Positions 22,220 through 33,129 of a stretch of 64,000 nt of DNA are shown piece by piece. Under the pieces are notes generated by a model. The model worked only from the letters and a program-made list of their open reading frames with translations, had not been told where the DNA came from and searched no databases. The DNA lies in contig OY783193.1 of assembly GCA_963678675.1 (NCBI GenBank), positions 20,754,977 through 20,818,976 on the forward strand. The letters run 5' to 3'. Both the position numbers and the translations under genes were made by a program. How positions within the stretch are numbered: the first letter of the stretch is position 1; each line of letters begins with the position of its first letter. The stretch is from Xiphydria camelus. Lineage: Eukaryota; Arthropoda; Insecta; Hymenoptera; Xiphydriidae.

Positions 22220-23071
22220 GGGGCCATCCATATATTACGTAAGATGTTTGAGGGGGAGGGGGGGGGGAATATTTCTTACAGTGTCTTACAATGGGGCGGG
22301 GGTCTAGACCTCATCTTACGTGAGAAATTCCTAGCCAAAAATGCTATCAAATCACTCAATACAAATTGAAAGAAGCTCTGTACTTTACATCAAATAAAGC
22401 AGTAACAATAGACAAAAGAATGTGCAAAACCCAGGATCAAGCAGAGAAGAGACGAGCTACACGAGTGGCATTGCGTCGTGATCGGGAGCTTATGTGCATC
22501 TCCCGAGATAGTGAAACGGGAGTGGAGGACGTCGAGTGGGTTGAGGAGCAGGACTTCTCTACTGAGGATATATTTTATTAAACGAAGTTTAAAAATGAAG
22601 TTACTTGAACTGAGTGAATATATGTTATCTAATGTTTTCCGTTGATACGAAGTTAGAACGAGGATGATGTGCATAAAGAAATATACCGTAGTAGACTATA
22701 AACTTTACAACCATCGTGTGTTGGGCTTCCACTCGGATAAAAGACGCTGTTGACACACGATTAGAGCGAGAATAGCGAATAATGAAGAGTCTATTTAAAC
22801 AGCTCCTATGTACAGCATCCTCGTTCTGACTATGTATGATGCTATTGTTTAGCAGGACCGTCTCGAAATATAGTCAATCTCTTCCTAATATTCATCTGAT
22901 ATTTGAAAGCAGTATAAACGGCAAGATCAAGAGTGACTTAAAAAAAGTTACGTCTGATGTAAGATTTAGGGGGGGAGGGGGGGTCATCTGAAATCTTACA
23001 GTATCTTACACTGGGGGGAGAGGGGGTCAAAAAGAGGCCAAAAATGTCTTACGTAATATATGGATGGCCCC
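22220..23071. mobile_element. 852-bp TTA-flanked element with GGGGCCATCCATATATTACG ends
   Basis: TTA at 22217-22219 and 23072-23074; inverted ends GGGGCCATCCATATATTACG and CGTAATATATGGATGGCCCC, followed inward on each side by G-runs in TTACA contexts (22250-22310, 22965-23030). A 3-bp TTA duplication suggests a PIF/Harbinger-like element, but the family is not certain. It contains a frame at 22366-22581. Confidence 0.75.
22366..22581 (+). CDS. Small unidentified ORF within the TTA-flanked element
   Basis: 71 codons, first ATG at 22366, TAA at 22579. Charged, with KRRATRVALRRDRELMC and an acidic end DVEWVEEQDFSTEDIFY. Composition resembles real coding sequence (a C-terminal tail), but I recognise no family. 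It is the only open frame of note in the element; it may be the remains of a transposase or a captured exon, or be chance. Confidence 0.25.
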   Translation: MKEALYFTSNKAVTIDKRMCKTQDQAEKRRATRVALRRDRELMCISRDSETGVEDVEWVEEQDFSTEDIFY

Positions 23072-23074
23072 TTA

Positions 23075-23464
23075 GCGAGATTTATAAGTCACTCCCGACG
23101 CCGAACGACAGCTACATGTATCTGCGCGTGCATTATGTTGCGGTGCCACGCGCATACTTCGACGGGTGAACCGAACGAGGTCAGCCTCGCGCCGATCGCC
23201 TTCGGGGCCTGACTTTTATGGCATCAGAGAGCAATCGCCAAAAGAGCGTACGCTTCGTATATGTCGATGCGCTCGCGCGCTGACTTTGTGCCAGCTGGAT
23301 GCGAGCTCTTTCTCATTCCACCCCCTCAGGCCCCCGGCCACCCTAGCGCTGTCTCTTAACCACCTTGTCACGAGAGAAGCGCTTTTTGATGTGAAACATC
23401 TTATGCCGCGCTTCGGGGGTGAGACCGGCTGCTCGTGAAACGTCGCTGGAGTGGCTAAATACGC
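23075..23464. other. No gene recognised
   Basis: GC-richer flank between two TTA/TAA-flanked elements; open frames on both strands (for example 23166-23438) lack recognisable motifs. Confidence 0.3.
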
Positions 23465-23467
23465 TAA

Positions 23468-23582
23468 GGCCAGGCGAACGTTGAACATTGTCTCTATATC
23501 TATATCTATTCTATATATAGATATAGAGGCAACGGTCACCCTTCGTCTCCTCACTGAACTGCGTCCCAACGTTCGCCTGGCC
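23468..23582. mobile_element. 115-bp TAA-flanked MITE
   Basis: TAA at 23465-23467 and 23583-23585; ends GGCCAGGCGAACGTTG and CAACGTTCGCCTGGCC. The core is a CTATATCTATATCTATTCTA hairpin. The size, ends and 3-bp TAA duplication are those of Harbinger MITEs. Confidence 0.75.
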
Positions 23583-23764
23583 TAACTCGGAACGCATCGG
23601 CTCTCTCCGCCACGACTCGATGGTCCCCTTTCACCGAGCCCTAGCTTAACCACTTACTACTACACGCTCACTGTATCGGTGTACGAAGCAGTATTTACCC
23701 TCATTAATGAAAGCATGAGGATTGATTGATTATTGGTTAGCACGTTTAAAAATAACATTTAAAT

Positions 23765-24085
23765 ACCGTTTGTATAGGAAAATTGTTAGATGTGAAACAT
23801 CGAAATTCTTCTTTGTAGAAAGTATGCGATAGGAAGGATGGACCACGCATCCGTTGAAAGAATACGTGCGCCAGTGCGCACTTATATTTATGACTGTGAT
23901 ACCATTAAACGGTACGAACCGTTGTGTCGAATTCCGTTTATCGCGAGACGGAACAGCGACTGATGGCAGAGTTAAGAGAGAGTAAACTAAATGCGCTTTT
24001 TGAATTAGACATAACGGTTTGTACCGTTTAATAGTATCACAATTATAAATACAAATGCGCACTGGCGAACGTGTTCTTTCGTTTT
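23765..24085. mobile_element. Partial copy of the ATGTGAAACATCGAAATTC palindromic MITE
   Basis: Closely matches 24835-25085 (GAAATTCTTCTTTGTAGAAAG, the GTGCGCCAGTGCGCA dyad and the AACGGTACGAACCGTT-type core), but has an extra ~35 bp in the middle and lacks the outer right arm. Confidence 0.6.
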
Positions 24086-24815
24086 CAGCTAGATTTACTC
24101 AAGTGGACACAGCATTGAGAACAATCTAGCGAGAGTTAGTCTAGAATCTCGGTTGAGAAAAATAAATCTAGCTAGATATTGCAGTGGATACACGATAAAA
24201 ATTTACTGCCAGAGAAATTTTAGTCTATTTGACCGGCTAAATAGATAGTAACTCAGTCTAGCGAGAGTGATAGGCGCCGGGTCGCAAGCGAAGGGCCTCG
24301 ACCGCGTGCTCAGATTTCAGGAGCCTCGCGGGAGGCAACAGAAACCCTCTGCCTTTTATGCTCTCCTCGGACAAAGTGCAGACCCGCAATAAATTCGACT
24401 ATTGCGGTGCACGTGTACTTCTTCGGGGATAGCACCAACCGAACGGCGCTGAATCTGCGTACTCTCCCGGCGCCAATTTTCATGCTCCAGCTCGGTGGTT
24501 TCGAAGAATTTCCTTCTCCCACCATGCATAGAAAAGTCATATCGATATAGGACAAAAGTTCATAAATAATGAGATAATAGTAATTGAAACTTCTTCGCTG
24601 GCAAGTAAGTTTAGCCTCATATGGTACGTATGTGTGTACAATCTATAATACATCACGATTGAAAATAGATATTTGATAAGTCAAAGAAACATATGAGGCT
24701 GAACTTATTCACCAGGAAAGGAAATTTAATCGTCATTATCATATTATCTATGAACTTTAGGCCCACATCGATGTAAGATACTTTGTTGTAGATAAAAATA
24801 CGTGTGTGTGTAATA
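24086..24815. other. Non-coding with short dyads
   Basis: 24095-24275 repeats TCTAGCGAGAGT/CTAGATTT words; 24610 and 24690 form an inverted pair (GTTTAGCCTCATATG / CATATGAGGCTGAAC). A minus-strand frame at 24310-24555 (81 codons) has no recognisable domain. Confidence 0.35.
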
Positions 24816-25205
24816 ACATATAATATAAAACAGTTTTTATAGAAAAATTGTTAGATGTGAAACATCGAAATTCTTCTTTGTAGAAAGTATGCGATAGGAA
24901 GGATCGACCACGCGTCCGTCGAAAGAACACGTGCGCCAGTGCGCATTTGTATTTATGACTGTGATACTCTTAAACAGTACCGATGGTAGAGTTAAGAGAG
25001 AGTAAACTAAATGCGCTTTTTGAATTAGACACAACGGTTCGTACTGTTTAATAGTATCACAGTCATAAATACAAATGCGCACTGGCGCACGTGTTCTTTC
25101 GACGGACGCGTTGTCGATCCTTCCTATCGCATACTTTCTACAAAGAAGAATTTCGATGTTTCACATCTAACAATTTTTCTATAAAAACTGTTTTATATTA
25201 TATGT
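24816..25205. mobile_element. ~390-bp palindromic MITE
   Basis: Arms pair from TAATATAAAACAG outward ends to a core at ~24985-25035, including ATTGTTAGATGTGAAACATC and its complement. Non-coding; partial relative at 23765. Confidence 0.7.
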
Positions 25206-25282
25206 TATTATATTTTATCCACTGTCTATCTATCTGTTGTGTCTGTTTCTTTTTTTTTCTCCGTCGCATTCCTCACCACTAA

Positions 25283-25618
25283 GGCTTAACTCACACGGTG
25301 CGACTTCACTGCGACAGCAGTGCTACAGAACTGACGCACGCTGTCGCAGGAATTGACGACTTTCCTGCGACAGTTTTGTCCCACCGCGTGAACAGATGCG
25401 CGGTAAACTAACACAACGACACCGCCACTGTAGATGTCATACAGACAAGCGCGAGGTGCGTGTCGCATTGCTGTCGCAGGGAAGTCGCACCGTGTGAGTG
25501 CTTCGCTGCGTCTCCATGCTGATTTGCCGCGTGCGACTTACTCTCGACCGAGTGCGACCGAGTGCATCAGTTTTGTCGCACTGCTGTCGCAGTGAAGTCG
25601 CACCGTCTGAGTTAAGCC
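25283..25618. mobile_element. 336-bp TAA-flanked MITE (Harbinger-like)
   Basis: TAA at 25280-25282 and 25619-25621; inverted ends GGCTTAACTCACACGGTGCG and its complement, with internal repeats of CTGCGACAGCAGTG. The TAA duplication points to PIF/Harbinger mobilisation. Confidence 0.78.
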
Positions 25619-25758
25619 TAACCTCGCAGCGGAGTCTTGCTGCCACGGTCGATCGCGGGAGCGTTGCGTCCAGACGCCGCCGACGTCCGCCACCGACGCA
25701 CAATGGGGCCAAAGACCGGTTTTCTTGGCCAAAACTCGAAAAGTTTATTAATCGAGGT

Positions 25759-26085
25759 GAAATTGAGTACTTGGGGTTTTTTTTGAGTCGCTGATTACGA
25801 ATCCAAAGTTGAAATTTCGAAAAACAATATGGCGGATCCAATATGGCGGAAAGGTTTCTCAAAAATTAATCGAATCTGAATGAAATGGAGTAATCAGGGG
25901 TTTTTGGGGTCGCTGATTACGAATCTAAAGTCGAAAGTTCGAAAAACAATATGGCGGATCCAATATGGGGGAAAGATTTCTCAAAAATTGATCGAATCGG
26001 GGTGAAATTGAGTACTCGGGGATTTTTGGGGTCGCTGATTACGAATTTAAAGTCAAAATTTCAAAAAACTATATGGGCCAAGTGC
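25759..26085. repeat. 122-bp subterminal tandem repeats, three units
   Basis: TCGCTGATTACGAAT recurs at 25788, 25910 and 26032, with AACAATATGGCGGATCC and GAGTACT/CGGGG words at constant spacing. They sit inside one end of the long-duplication transposon and could be transposase binding sites. Confidence 0.8.
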
Positions 26086-26218
26086 AGGTAAAGTTGCTAA
26101 AAATTATTTCAATAGTTCGTAGCAAAAGTAATGATGAAAAACACTTTTTATTTGAAATTATTAATATTTGTATGGAATTTATAATACAAAAAGTTAAACA
26201 TTACCTACTTAGTTAGGA

Positions 26219-27094
26219 TCAGAACTGGAATCGCCTCTCATTTCCCGAAGAATCTGAATTGGGACCACCCGAATAATTTTCCGAAGATTCATGCACTATT
26301 GGAGGCAATAACATTTCTAAAACTTCTTTATTGAATGCCTTTTTGGTTGAGTGTGCCTCTTCCAGGCTGGAAATGTACGGATTGGATGCAATTAGCAAAC
26401 AATTGAGAACATCGCGGTTCGTTTTGTCTCGAGACATCTTTCTGGCGAAATTGTTTCGGTACATTTTAAAAACTTTATTACTAGCCTCTTGGGCTTCTTC
26501 GCTTACAATTAGTTGTCCAATAGGCAATAAAGCACTAGCTATCACATCCGGACTGTGAATTAGAATCTTGTGCACGGTTGGTGGCATTGGATACCAGGGA
26601 TATTTTTCCACACATATTTGCGCGGTATCCAACGCATATGCTCTGAATTTTTCGGTATCTATAATATCTCCACTAGCTATTGTTTGTAATATTATTTTAA
26701 AACGTTTTATTATTTCGACACTAACTCCTGTAATTGCTGCTGATTACTCAGGATCGTGGAAAAAACGTCTGGCGGTATTGCAATCGTTACTGTTCCCAAA
26801 TCCTTGCTTAGGTTTGTCAATGATCAAGCCCATCTCGTCTCTGAATCTAGTTTGTATCTCTTTTTTTCTTTCAGCAACTACTGCCTTACTTTCTTTTCCA
26901 CGGGCTTGCCATGTTTTCAAAGTTAGTTTGTAAGATGTATAATACATTCTAAGAACCTTATCCACGAATGTAGCACCGACAAACCAAATTCCAAGCGGAT
27001 CCAGGTCCAACTTCTTAGGTAGTTTAATTTGACATTGAAAAGTAGTTTGACATGTTATCATTTCAATATATGTCGAAGGAAAGTGTAAAAACAA
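26219..27094 (-). pseudogene. TE-encoded protein with GFGNSND.NTARRFF motif, one in-frame stop
   Basis: A single minus-strand frame of ~290 codons from ~27094 to a TGA at 26219, interrupted only by a TAA at ~26744 directly after RRFFHDPE. Recognisable blocks: LDPLGIWFVGATFVDKVLRM, WQARGKESKAVVAERKKEI, GFGNSNDCNTARRFF, then EKYPWYPMPPTVHKILIHSP and LLPIGQLIVSEEAQEASN. I have seen this block order in uncharacterised arthropod TE-associated proteins; I cannot name the superfamily or point to DDE residues. There is no ATG at the start and the frame opens just upstream, so an upstream exon is likely missing. Glu/Lys-rich, presumably nuclear. Confidence 0.6.
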
Positions 27095-27099
27095 CGTTA

Positions 27100-27697
27100 A
27101 TCTCCTTATTTGGACTTAACCAGCGTAAGTCGCACTTGCTGTCGACAAATTTTTAAATAAATAATTGTCAATTCGCTTACCAATGTTAGATAAAAGTAAC
27201 TATAAAACTTCGCAATAATTCATTGCAGATGTTTCCTGTAAAAAATTCCGCAAAATCGCCTTCATTTCTGAGCTATCACACTCGAGTCCCCCTTTAATCT
27301 ATAATAATTAATATTTTCAATTGGCGAAAATATGCGTAAACTTTTCCTGCACATTTTCAAAAACCATCCTATTTATTACCAAAATTCATTAACACCTTAG
27401 CTTAATAGCGCTTAATACCTAACTTTCATCCTACATATGTATAACGATATGTGAAACTTTTTGCTCAATATTTAACCACTTGTTGTACATGTTCCGATTT
27501 TCCAATTTGCCATATGACATTATATAAACTTTGGGTAAAGCCTCCATAACAAAAATTAATTACTAATTATTACTACTACTAATTATAATCTTTGTTAACC
27601 ACCACTTTCTTTGCTTCCAAAATGTACTGCGACGAGGAGTCTATAAATTATACAACTTTCGATAGGCCTGACAGAGAATGACGCGCTTCCACCGCCA
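27100..27697. other. Interior of the long-duplication transposon, no gene
   Basis: AT-rich; no recognisable frame. An upstream exon of the minus-strand gene would be expected here but none is convincing. Confidence 0.35.
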
Positions 27698-27836
27698 TTT
27701 TCTTAACGGCATATAATGCAGGAGACTTTAAACTACAGTCTCCAATAAATAAATTATATTTATTGCAATTTTCAATTTTTGACTTTCGGCCAGCTTTTCC
27801 TGCATTTGACCCCACTGTGCGACGTCCGCCACCGAC

Positions 27837-28334
27837 ATCGGCTAACTGTTGCTGGGTTTTATTTCTGGAAAATTGAAACGAGATTGGCTTCAGTCGTGAG
27901 TCGGCTACGGGGCGCGTGCCAAAGTGCGCGTGTTGTCAACGATTCGTTGAGTTACGTCAGGGAAATGTCAGCGCGGTTTAGCGAGTCACTCGTGGGTCGA
28001 AGGCTGGTGTAAGTTATAAGGGAACGACCACTTGGCGTTGATTTCTTCCGCAAGGAATGTTTTAAGGCGGGAGGAACAAGCAGAACTACTTCTAGATGCA
28101 AGACTAGGACGACATTTGTCTTCTCCGATACGACGTAATTAATGATTAATTACATCTGCTTCATTCTTTGAATAATATCACAGATGCAAAAGTGACAATG
28201 TAATCCATGAGAAATTATCATGCAAGCGATACCTACGTATGGTAGAAATCACGATAGATTCTCGCACGTTATTAGAATTCTTGTACAATGCAGTAAACTC
28301 AGGATGTCTTTCCGTCTCCTTTCACATAGTATAA
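27837..28334. other. No gene recognised
   Basis: Flank of the transposon; possibly host DNA. No repeats or protein-like frames seen. Confidence 0.3.
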
Positions 28335-28746
28335 GATACCGGCTGTAGGATTATTCATAAGCACTCGCCCTCTAGAGGCGAACGAACAAAACGTCTCCCA
28401 GTACAAACGTATCTTGATACTGAGCCGGAGACCCGCGCCGGATAGCTGCAGCATGCTTTTCGAGAGGCTCGCATCTTTCTCGAGTTTCGTCGTGACGAAT
28501 CTGCACGAAATAGCCAATTTACCGGGCTATATAATGCCGCTATATTTACTTCTCCTCTTTCTCCCGCCTCCTTCACCTCCTGGACTTGCGGACACTGCAC
28601 AGCGAGCGCGCAGGATTTGTCCACTCTCGGAGGGTCGTACCACAACGAGTCGGATTCTATAGGTGCGCTGTGGCATTGCTAATTGCCGTACCCAGCTCGA
28701 TTCGCGGCTGTGCGCGTAGCAGTAGATACCGGCTGTAGGATTATTC
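28335..28746. repeat. 22-bp direct repeats bracketing 368 bp
   Basis: GATACCGGCTGTAGGATTAT plus TC occurs at 28335-28356 and again at 28725-28746. The enclosed 368 bp lacks inverted ends, poly(A) tail and coding motifs. It may be an insertion with a long target duplication or a remnant of local duplication. Confidence 0.5.
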
Positions 28747-29049
28747 GAGTAATTCGCGTGTAGGACTTACCCCACGCTGCCGTGGGAGCTCGACGGTCGG
28801 AGATGCGGTCGTCTTCTCTGGGTGTGAAACACGTTATACGTATATAATGTAGTTTGACCCAGTGAATTTCGAGGTGACATTGCCGGATCCGAAGCGGAGG
28901 AAGGGAAGGTTAATTATGTAATAAGAGCTCGGTAAATTGTCATTCGAGTTGCGAAGGTATATGTACATTATATTATAGCAAGTCAAATGAACTGCAGTAG
29001 TACTGAAAAGGAAGCGCTTCGAGTAAGTAGCGAAGAGGCCACGAATATA
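28747..29049. other. No gene recognised
   Basis: Mixed composition; open frames without motifs. Confidence 0.3.
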
Positions 29050-29296
29050 CAGGGTCTTTTGCTCAGAATAGTAATAGTCAGTATGGCCTAATTTATCAAT
29101 AATTATTCTACCGACCAATAAAGGATCAACGAGACTATTGACCACACTAGCCCCCTGAATGCAGCTGACAATCGGGTGGTACAGGAAAATGTAGGGGTCG
29201 GTCATTTTATGTGCCATCGAACTTTCATTGATCGATAGGATAAGTATTGACCAATTAGGCCACACAGACTGTTACAATCCTGAGCGAAAGACCCTG
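29050..29296. mobile_element. 247-bp MITE with CAGGGTCTTTTGCTCA ends
   Basis: CAGGGTCTTTTGCTCAG at 29050 and CTGAGCGAAAGACCCTG ending 29296; inverted similarity continues through AGTCAGTATGGCCTAAT / ATTAGGCCACACAGACT. The target duplication is unclear (AATA/TA). Confidence 0.68.
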
Positions 29297-29573
29297 AATA
29301 CCTCGGCTTGTGCCACAATTAAATTTAGTTACATATATTCGAGAACATTTATTTGGTCGAATATTAGAATTGATAAAGAGAGATATTTCTGCTATATTAA
29401 TATTATAATAAATCGTTTATTTCGATATGCTTACAGGTATTTAGTTTTAAAGAATTTCTGGTATAAATGTGAATTAGGTATATACGATGAGTTAATGGGA
29501 CTTTTCACGAGATTTTTGTGCTATCAATTATAGGGGACATTGACGAGCCTCTGACCTTCACCATCGTAGATTT

Positions 29574-31229
29574 ACCTATGTAAAGTTAGCCCCCGCCCCC
29601 CCTCCCCACCCTCAACCGTATACAAAATGTTGGACTACGTGATCGCTTGCCCTTTGTTTGCCCAAGATTGCCCATCGCCTTATTTTGTTTGTCCAATTCA
29701 CCGTTTGGGAGATATAGTGGGTGGGGAACTAACTTCACGGTAATCCATCAACAATCAAATTTCGAAAATTTAATTGCACAAATATTTGCCCTTTATTTGC
29801 TCCATTACTTTGCTTCGATTCTCCACGTCACTATTTAAACGATACAGTGAATTCCATTTTAAGGACAAAAATTAAAAATTTTCAAGTCGCCGATAACACC
29901 TTGGTATCATTTCCCATTTTTATACACTGTCTCAATATGCATTTGCGACGTTTGCCCAACCTCTGGAACCCCTCTGCAGTGAATTTCATTAAAGAGGTAT
30001 AAATTCAACATCGTAATTTCTGCAATATCATATCGGCATCGTTTGTCGATTTTTAGATACAGTCCGAATATTCATTTGCGATTTTTGCCCAACCTCTGAA
30101 GTACCTCTACAGTGAGTTTCATTAGTGAGGTATAAATTCAAAATCGTAATTTCGGCGATAACACCGCGGCATCGTTTGCCCATTTCTAGATTTATTCTAT
30201 GTATGCATTTATGAAGTTTGCTCAATCTATAAGATACCTCTTTAACGAATTTGTTTTCGTAAATCAGGAATTAAAAACCGTAAGTTCGATAAAAGCACAT
30301 CGACATCATTTACCACTTTTAGCTTACAATTAGTGAGTATAGGTACGCTGTGGGCAGGTAGGCATTCACACGCATATTGAGACTGAGTCTAGAAATGGGC
30401 AAACGATGTTGATGTGTTATCGCCGAAATTACAATTTTCAATTTCCATCTCACTAATGAAACTCGTAACACAGGTATTTTAGAGGTTGATCAAAAACCGT
30501 AAATGTATTTCGAAACTGTATCTAAAAATGGGCAAACGATGCCAACATGTTATCACCGAAATTACGATTTTGAATTTACACCTCATTAATGAAACTCGCT
30601 GTAGAGGGATATCGAGGTTGAGCAAACATCGCAAATGCATATTTCGGCGGTATCTAAAAATGGGCAAACGATGCCGATATGATATCGCCGAAATTACGAT
30701 TTTGAATGTCTACCTCACTAATGAAACTCGCTAGATAGGGATTCCCCCCAGAGGTTGGGCAAATAATGCCGAGATGTTATCACCGATTTTACGATTTTTA
30801 ATTTTTTTTCCTTGAAATAAAATTCGCTGTATCTTATTAATAGTGGTGTGGGGAAACGAAACAAAGTAATAGGCAGCCATGAGCAAATAAAGGGCAAACG
30901 TTAATGCAATACAATTTTCGATATTTGACTACGGTGGTGGACTAGCGTGAAGTTAGTTCCCCACCCTAAATCTCGTGCACGGTGAGTTGGACAAACGAAA
31001 CAAAGTGATGGGCAACCATGTGCAAATAAGGGGCAAACGATCATACATTTAAATTTTCGAAATAACACTTTGGGGGGGCTAGCATGAAGTCAGCCCCCCA
31101 CCCTATATCTTCTAAACGATGAGTTGAACAAACGGAACAAGGTGATAGGCAATCAAGGGCAAAGAGGGCAAACGATCATGTATTCCAAAATGTTGTATTC
31201 GGTTGTGGGGTGGCTAACTTCACACAGGT
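29574..31229. mobile_element. Foldback element made of inverted satellite arrays
   Basis: Ends ACCTATGTAAAGTTAGC and GGCTAACTTCACACAGGT. The outer portions (to ~29880 and from ~30800) repeat GGGCAAACGAT/TTTGTTTGTCCAA modules; inner portions are ~132-bp tandem units (GATAACACC..GGCATCGTTTGCCCA...TTGCCCAACCTCTG), about three in one orientation (29890-30240) and three or more reversed (30385-30790). The centre is near 30330. Non-coding. Confidence 0.72.
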
Positions 31230-31425
31230 CGCGGATCAATAATCTCGGTCGAGATTATCGAATAATAAAACCGTCCAACCATCTGACCGTCCGACCGATC
31301 CTCCGACCGAGAGTATCTATAGAGGAATTGGAACGCCTTTGCGTTCAATAGTCAATAGTAGTCAATACGAGATTTTGTGGCATTTCATACTTTCGCCACT
31401 GGTCTGCTGGCGTCGCCACCGTCCG
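31215..31425 (-). repeat. Reverse copy of the 3.6-kb dispersed repeat
   Basis: Contains ATTGGAACGCCTTTGCGTTC, GAGATTTTGTGGCATTTCAT and CTGGTCTGCTGGCGTCGCCA in reverse order and orientation relative to 3624-3900; only one 71-bp unit here. Confidence 0.6.
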
Positions 31426-31507
31426 GCATTCATACTCACGTACACTACCCTTTGTCGCGACGACCCGCGACCAGTCGGTATTTGTACCGTACCGTATCTC
31501 CCACTCT

Positions 31508-31747
31508 GTATTAGCCAGTTTGAAAGTTATTTTCGGGTAGGAGGCTTGGTCGGTAATCGAGACATTTTATACCGTAATTATAATTATTTTCGTAATTTCC
31601 TTTATTCACAAATTCACAATTTCGAGGTTAGACGCTTCGATCTCCCGAATTGACACCAACTCTAACTGCCGACTCGACTTCTACCGTATTAAATGACTCG
31701 AGTACCGACCAAGCCTGCCTGAAGGCAACTTTCAAACTAGCCAATAC
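31508..31747. mobile_element. 240-bp MITE with GTATTAGCCAGTTTGAAAG ends
   Basis: Inverted ends GTATTAGCCAGTTTGAAAGT and ACTTTCAAACTAGCCAATAC; subterminal AGGCTTGGTCGG/CCGACCAAGCCT also pair. The middle carries GATCTCCCGAATTGACACC, the motif shared with the TACCG foldback family, so the two may be related. Confidence 0.65.
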
Positions 31748-32790
31748 CGTCCCCGATAGCCAGGTGACTTCACAGTGGTGGCACTGTGAGACCACGCGGT
31801 GACTTTGAGAAACATCACAGTGATGTCTTGGTGCGTGCCCACTGGGGTACCACTGTGGCATCACGCAGTGTACAAAGTGGATAACGTAGGATTTTGCAAA
31901 AGGGGAATGCACGCAGTGACTTTACCGAGGTTATTCACTGTGTGCCCGTGCAGTGCCACCGTCTGCCACCCGCCTAGTAGTGTCGCTTTTTGAAGTGAAA
32001 CTTCTTTGCTGAGGGTACTAAAATCGCGCGCGCCGACACGAGAGACCGTAACGAAACCCACACACTCCAGCGCTTCCGACCGTGCCTCACTCATACAGTG
32101 CTCTCGACCCTGCCCCAATACACCGCTCTCAACTCTGTCTCATTCCACCGCTCTCTACAGTACGTAGACTATCGCCTTTACCAGACAAGCCATCTGTCGA
32201 TTTTGCGAGGCTGGAGCGCCAGGCCGCCGTGCGACTATCATTCACGCGGCGAGGCTCACTACTATCGCAACATAAGTAAAACGCACTAATCTAGATATCA
32301 TCTGTACATCGGTCGCAACAGCGAGGCAGGCGGTATGTTTTGGTAAATGGGGGTTACGAATGCATTCGCAGTCCCACACATTTCCCCCAAAACTACCTCT
32401 CAGTATATCTAATTGTAAACCACGGCTACATCACGGAATTACTGTATCTCTTTGAATCCAATATAATCACCAGTAATATTGTGAGTGCAGTGTTAAATCA
32501 TTTCAACTAACCGATACGGTTTAAATCCACCACACCACATTTTCAGTCACTAGTCGTGTCACGCAGTAGTGCCTTCGGGATTTACGACCTCGAGGAGATC
32601 TAATCTTGATCGCACATATTATAGTTATTAATTTGAAAGTGAAGAATAAATGAAGCAAAAATCAATCGCGGTTTAGACTGTGCAGAGGGGGTCTGGTTTG
32701 TGTTGCTCGAGAGGGTTTCTTCGGGCAATGGAAGCTATTGTTCATATTACGAGGCGACGCAGTGTCGCATCTCCACTAAGAGGACTGTTA
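31748..32790. other. Repeat end and unassigned DNA
   Basis: 31750-31960 is rich in CACTGTG/CACAGTG and GTGACTT words with no clear unit; 31985-32130 is another GAAGTGAAACTTC-ended repeat copy; 32130-32790 shows no gene. 32305-32350 shares CGGTATGTTT..G context with 34243-34285. Confidence 0.35.
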
Positions 32791-33129
32791 GGGAGAGCGC
32801 CGACCAAAGTGGCGTGGCATGCGACGTGGCACAGACGTGGCAAGTAACATGCATCTAGCATGTCACTTCGAGTTGAAACCAACGGTAAGAAATGAATCAG
32901 CGCACACTGAAGTAGCGCAGCCAGAAACGTGCTAGTAGCATGTCACGTCCTTGCTTCTAGCGGCTCTACTTTTTGCGACGTGCTACTAACAGCCCGTTCA
33001 CACCATGGGGTATACCTACTCACCGTTTCGGTAATTTTAACGAATCGGTGCAAACCAAATGCTATGTTAAAATATATATATTAGACTGATTCAAAAGAAA
33101 GCTTTTTTAATTAATTCTCTTGGCGAGCA

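Larger units (their letters stand above)
25682..27836 (-). mobile_element. TIR transposon with 16-17 bp target duplication, unassigned superfamily
   Basis: GACGTCCGCCACCGAC occurs at 25682-25697 and 27821-27836, directly abutting imperfect inverted ends GCACAATGGGGCCAAA (25698) and TTTGACCCCACTGTGC (ends 27820); similarity of the ends extends ~45 bp inward through TTGGCC..AAA. Inside: a 122-bp tandem array near the left end and one gene on minus. A 16-17 bp duplication is far longer than the 2-9 bp usual for cut-and-paste elements. Either a little-known group or two pre-existing direct repeats. Confidence 0.65.

Noticed and set aside
25437..25862. 141-codon minus-strand frame
   Set aside because: Crosses the boundaries of two independent elements (MITE end 25618, transposon end 25698), so it cannot be an old gene.
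28834..29265. 143-codon minus-strand frame
   Set aside because: Runs through a MITE (29050-29296) and AT-rich DNA; hydrophobic composition follows base composition, with no domain.
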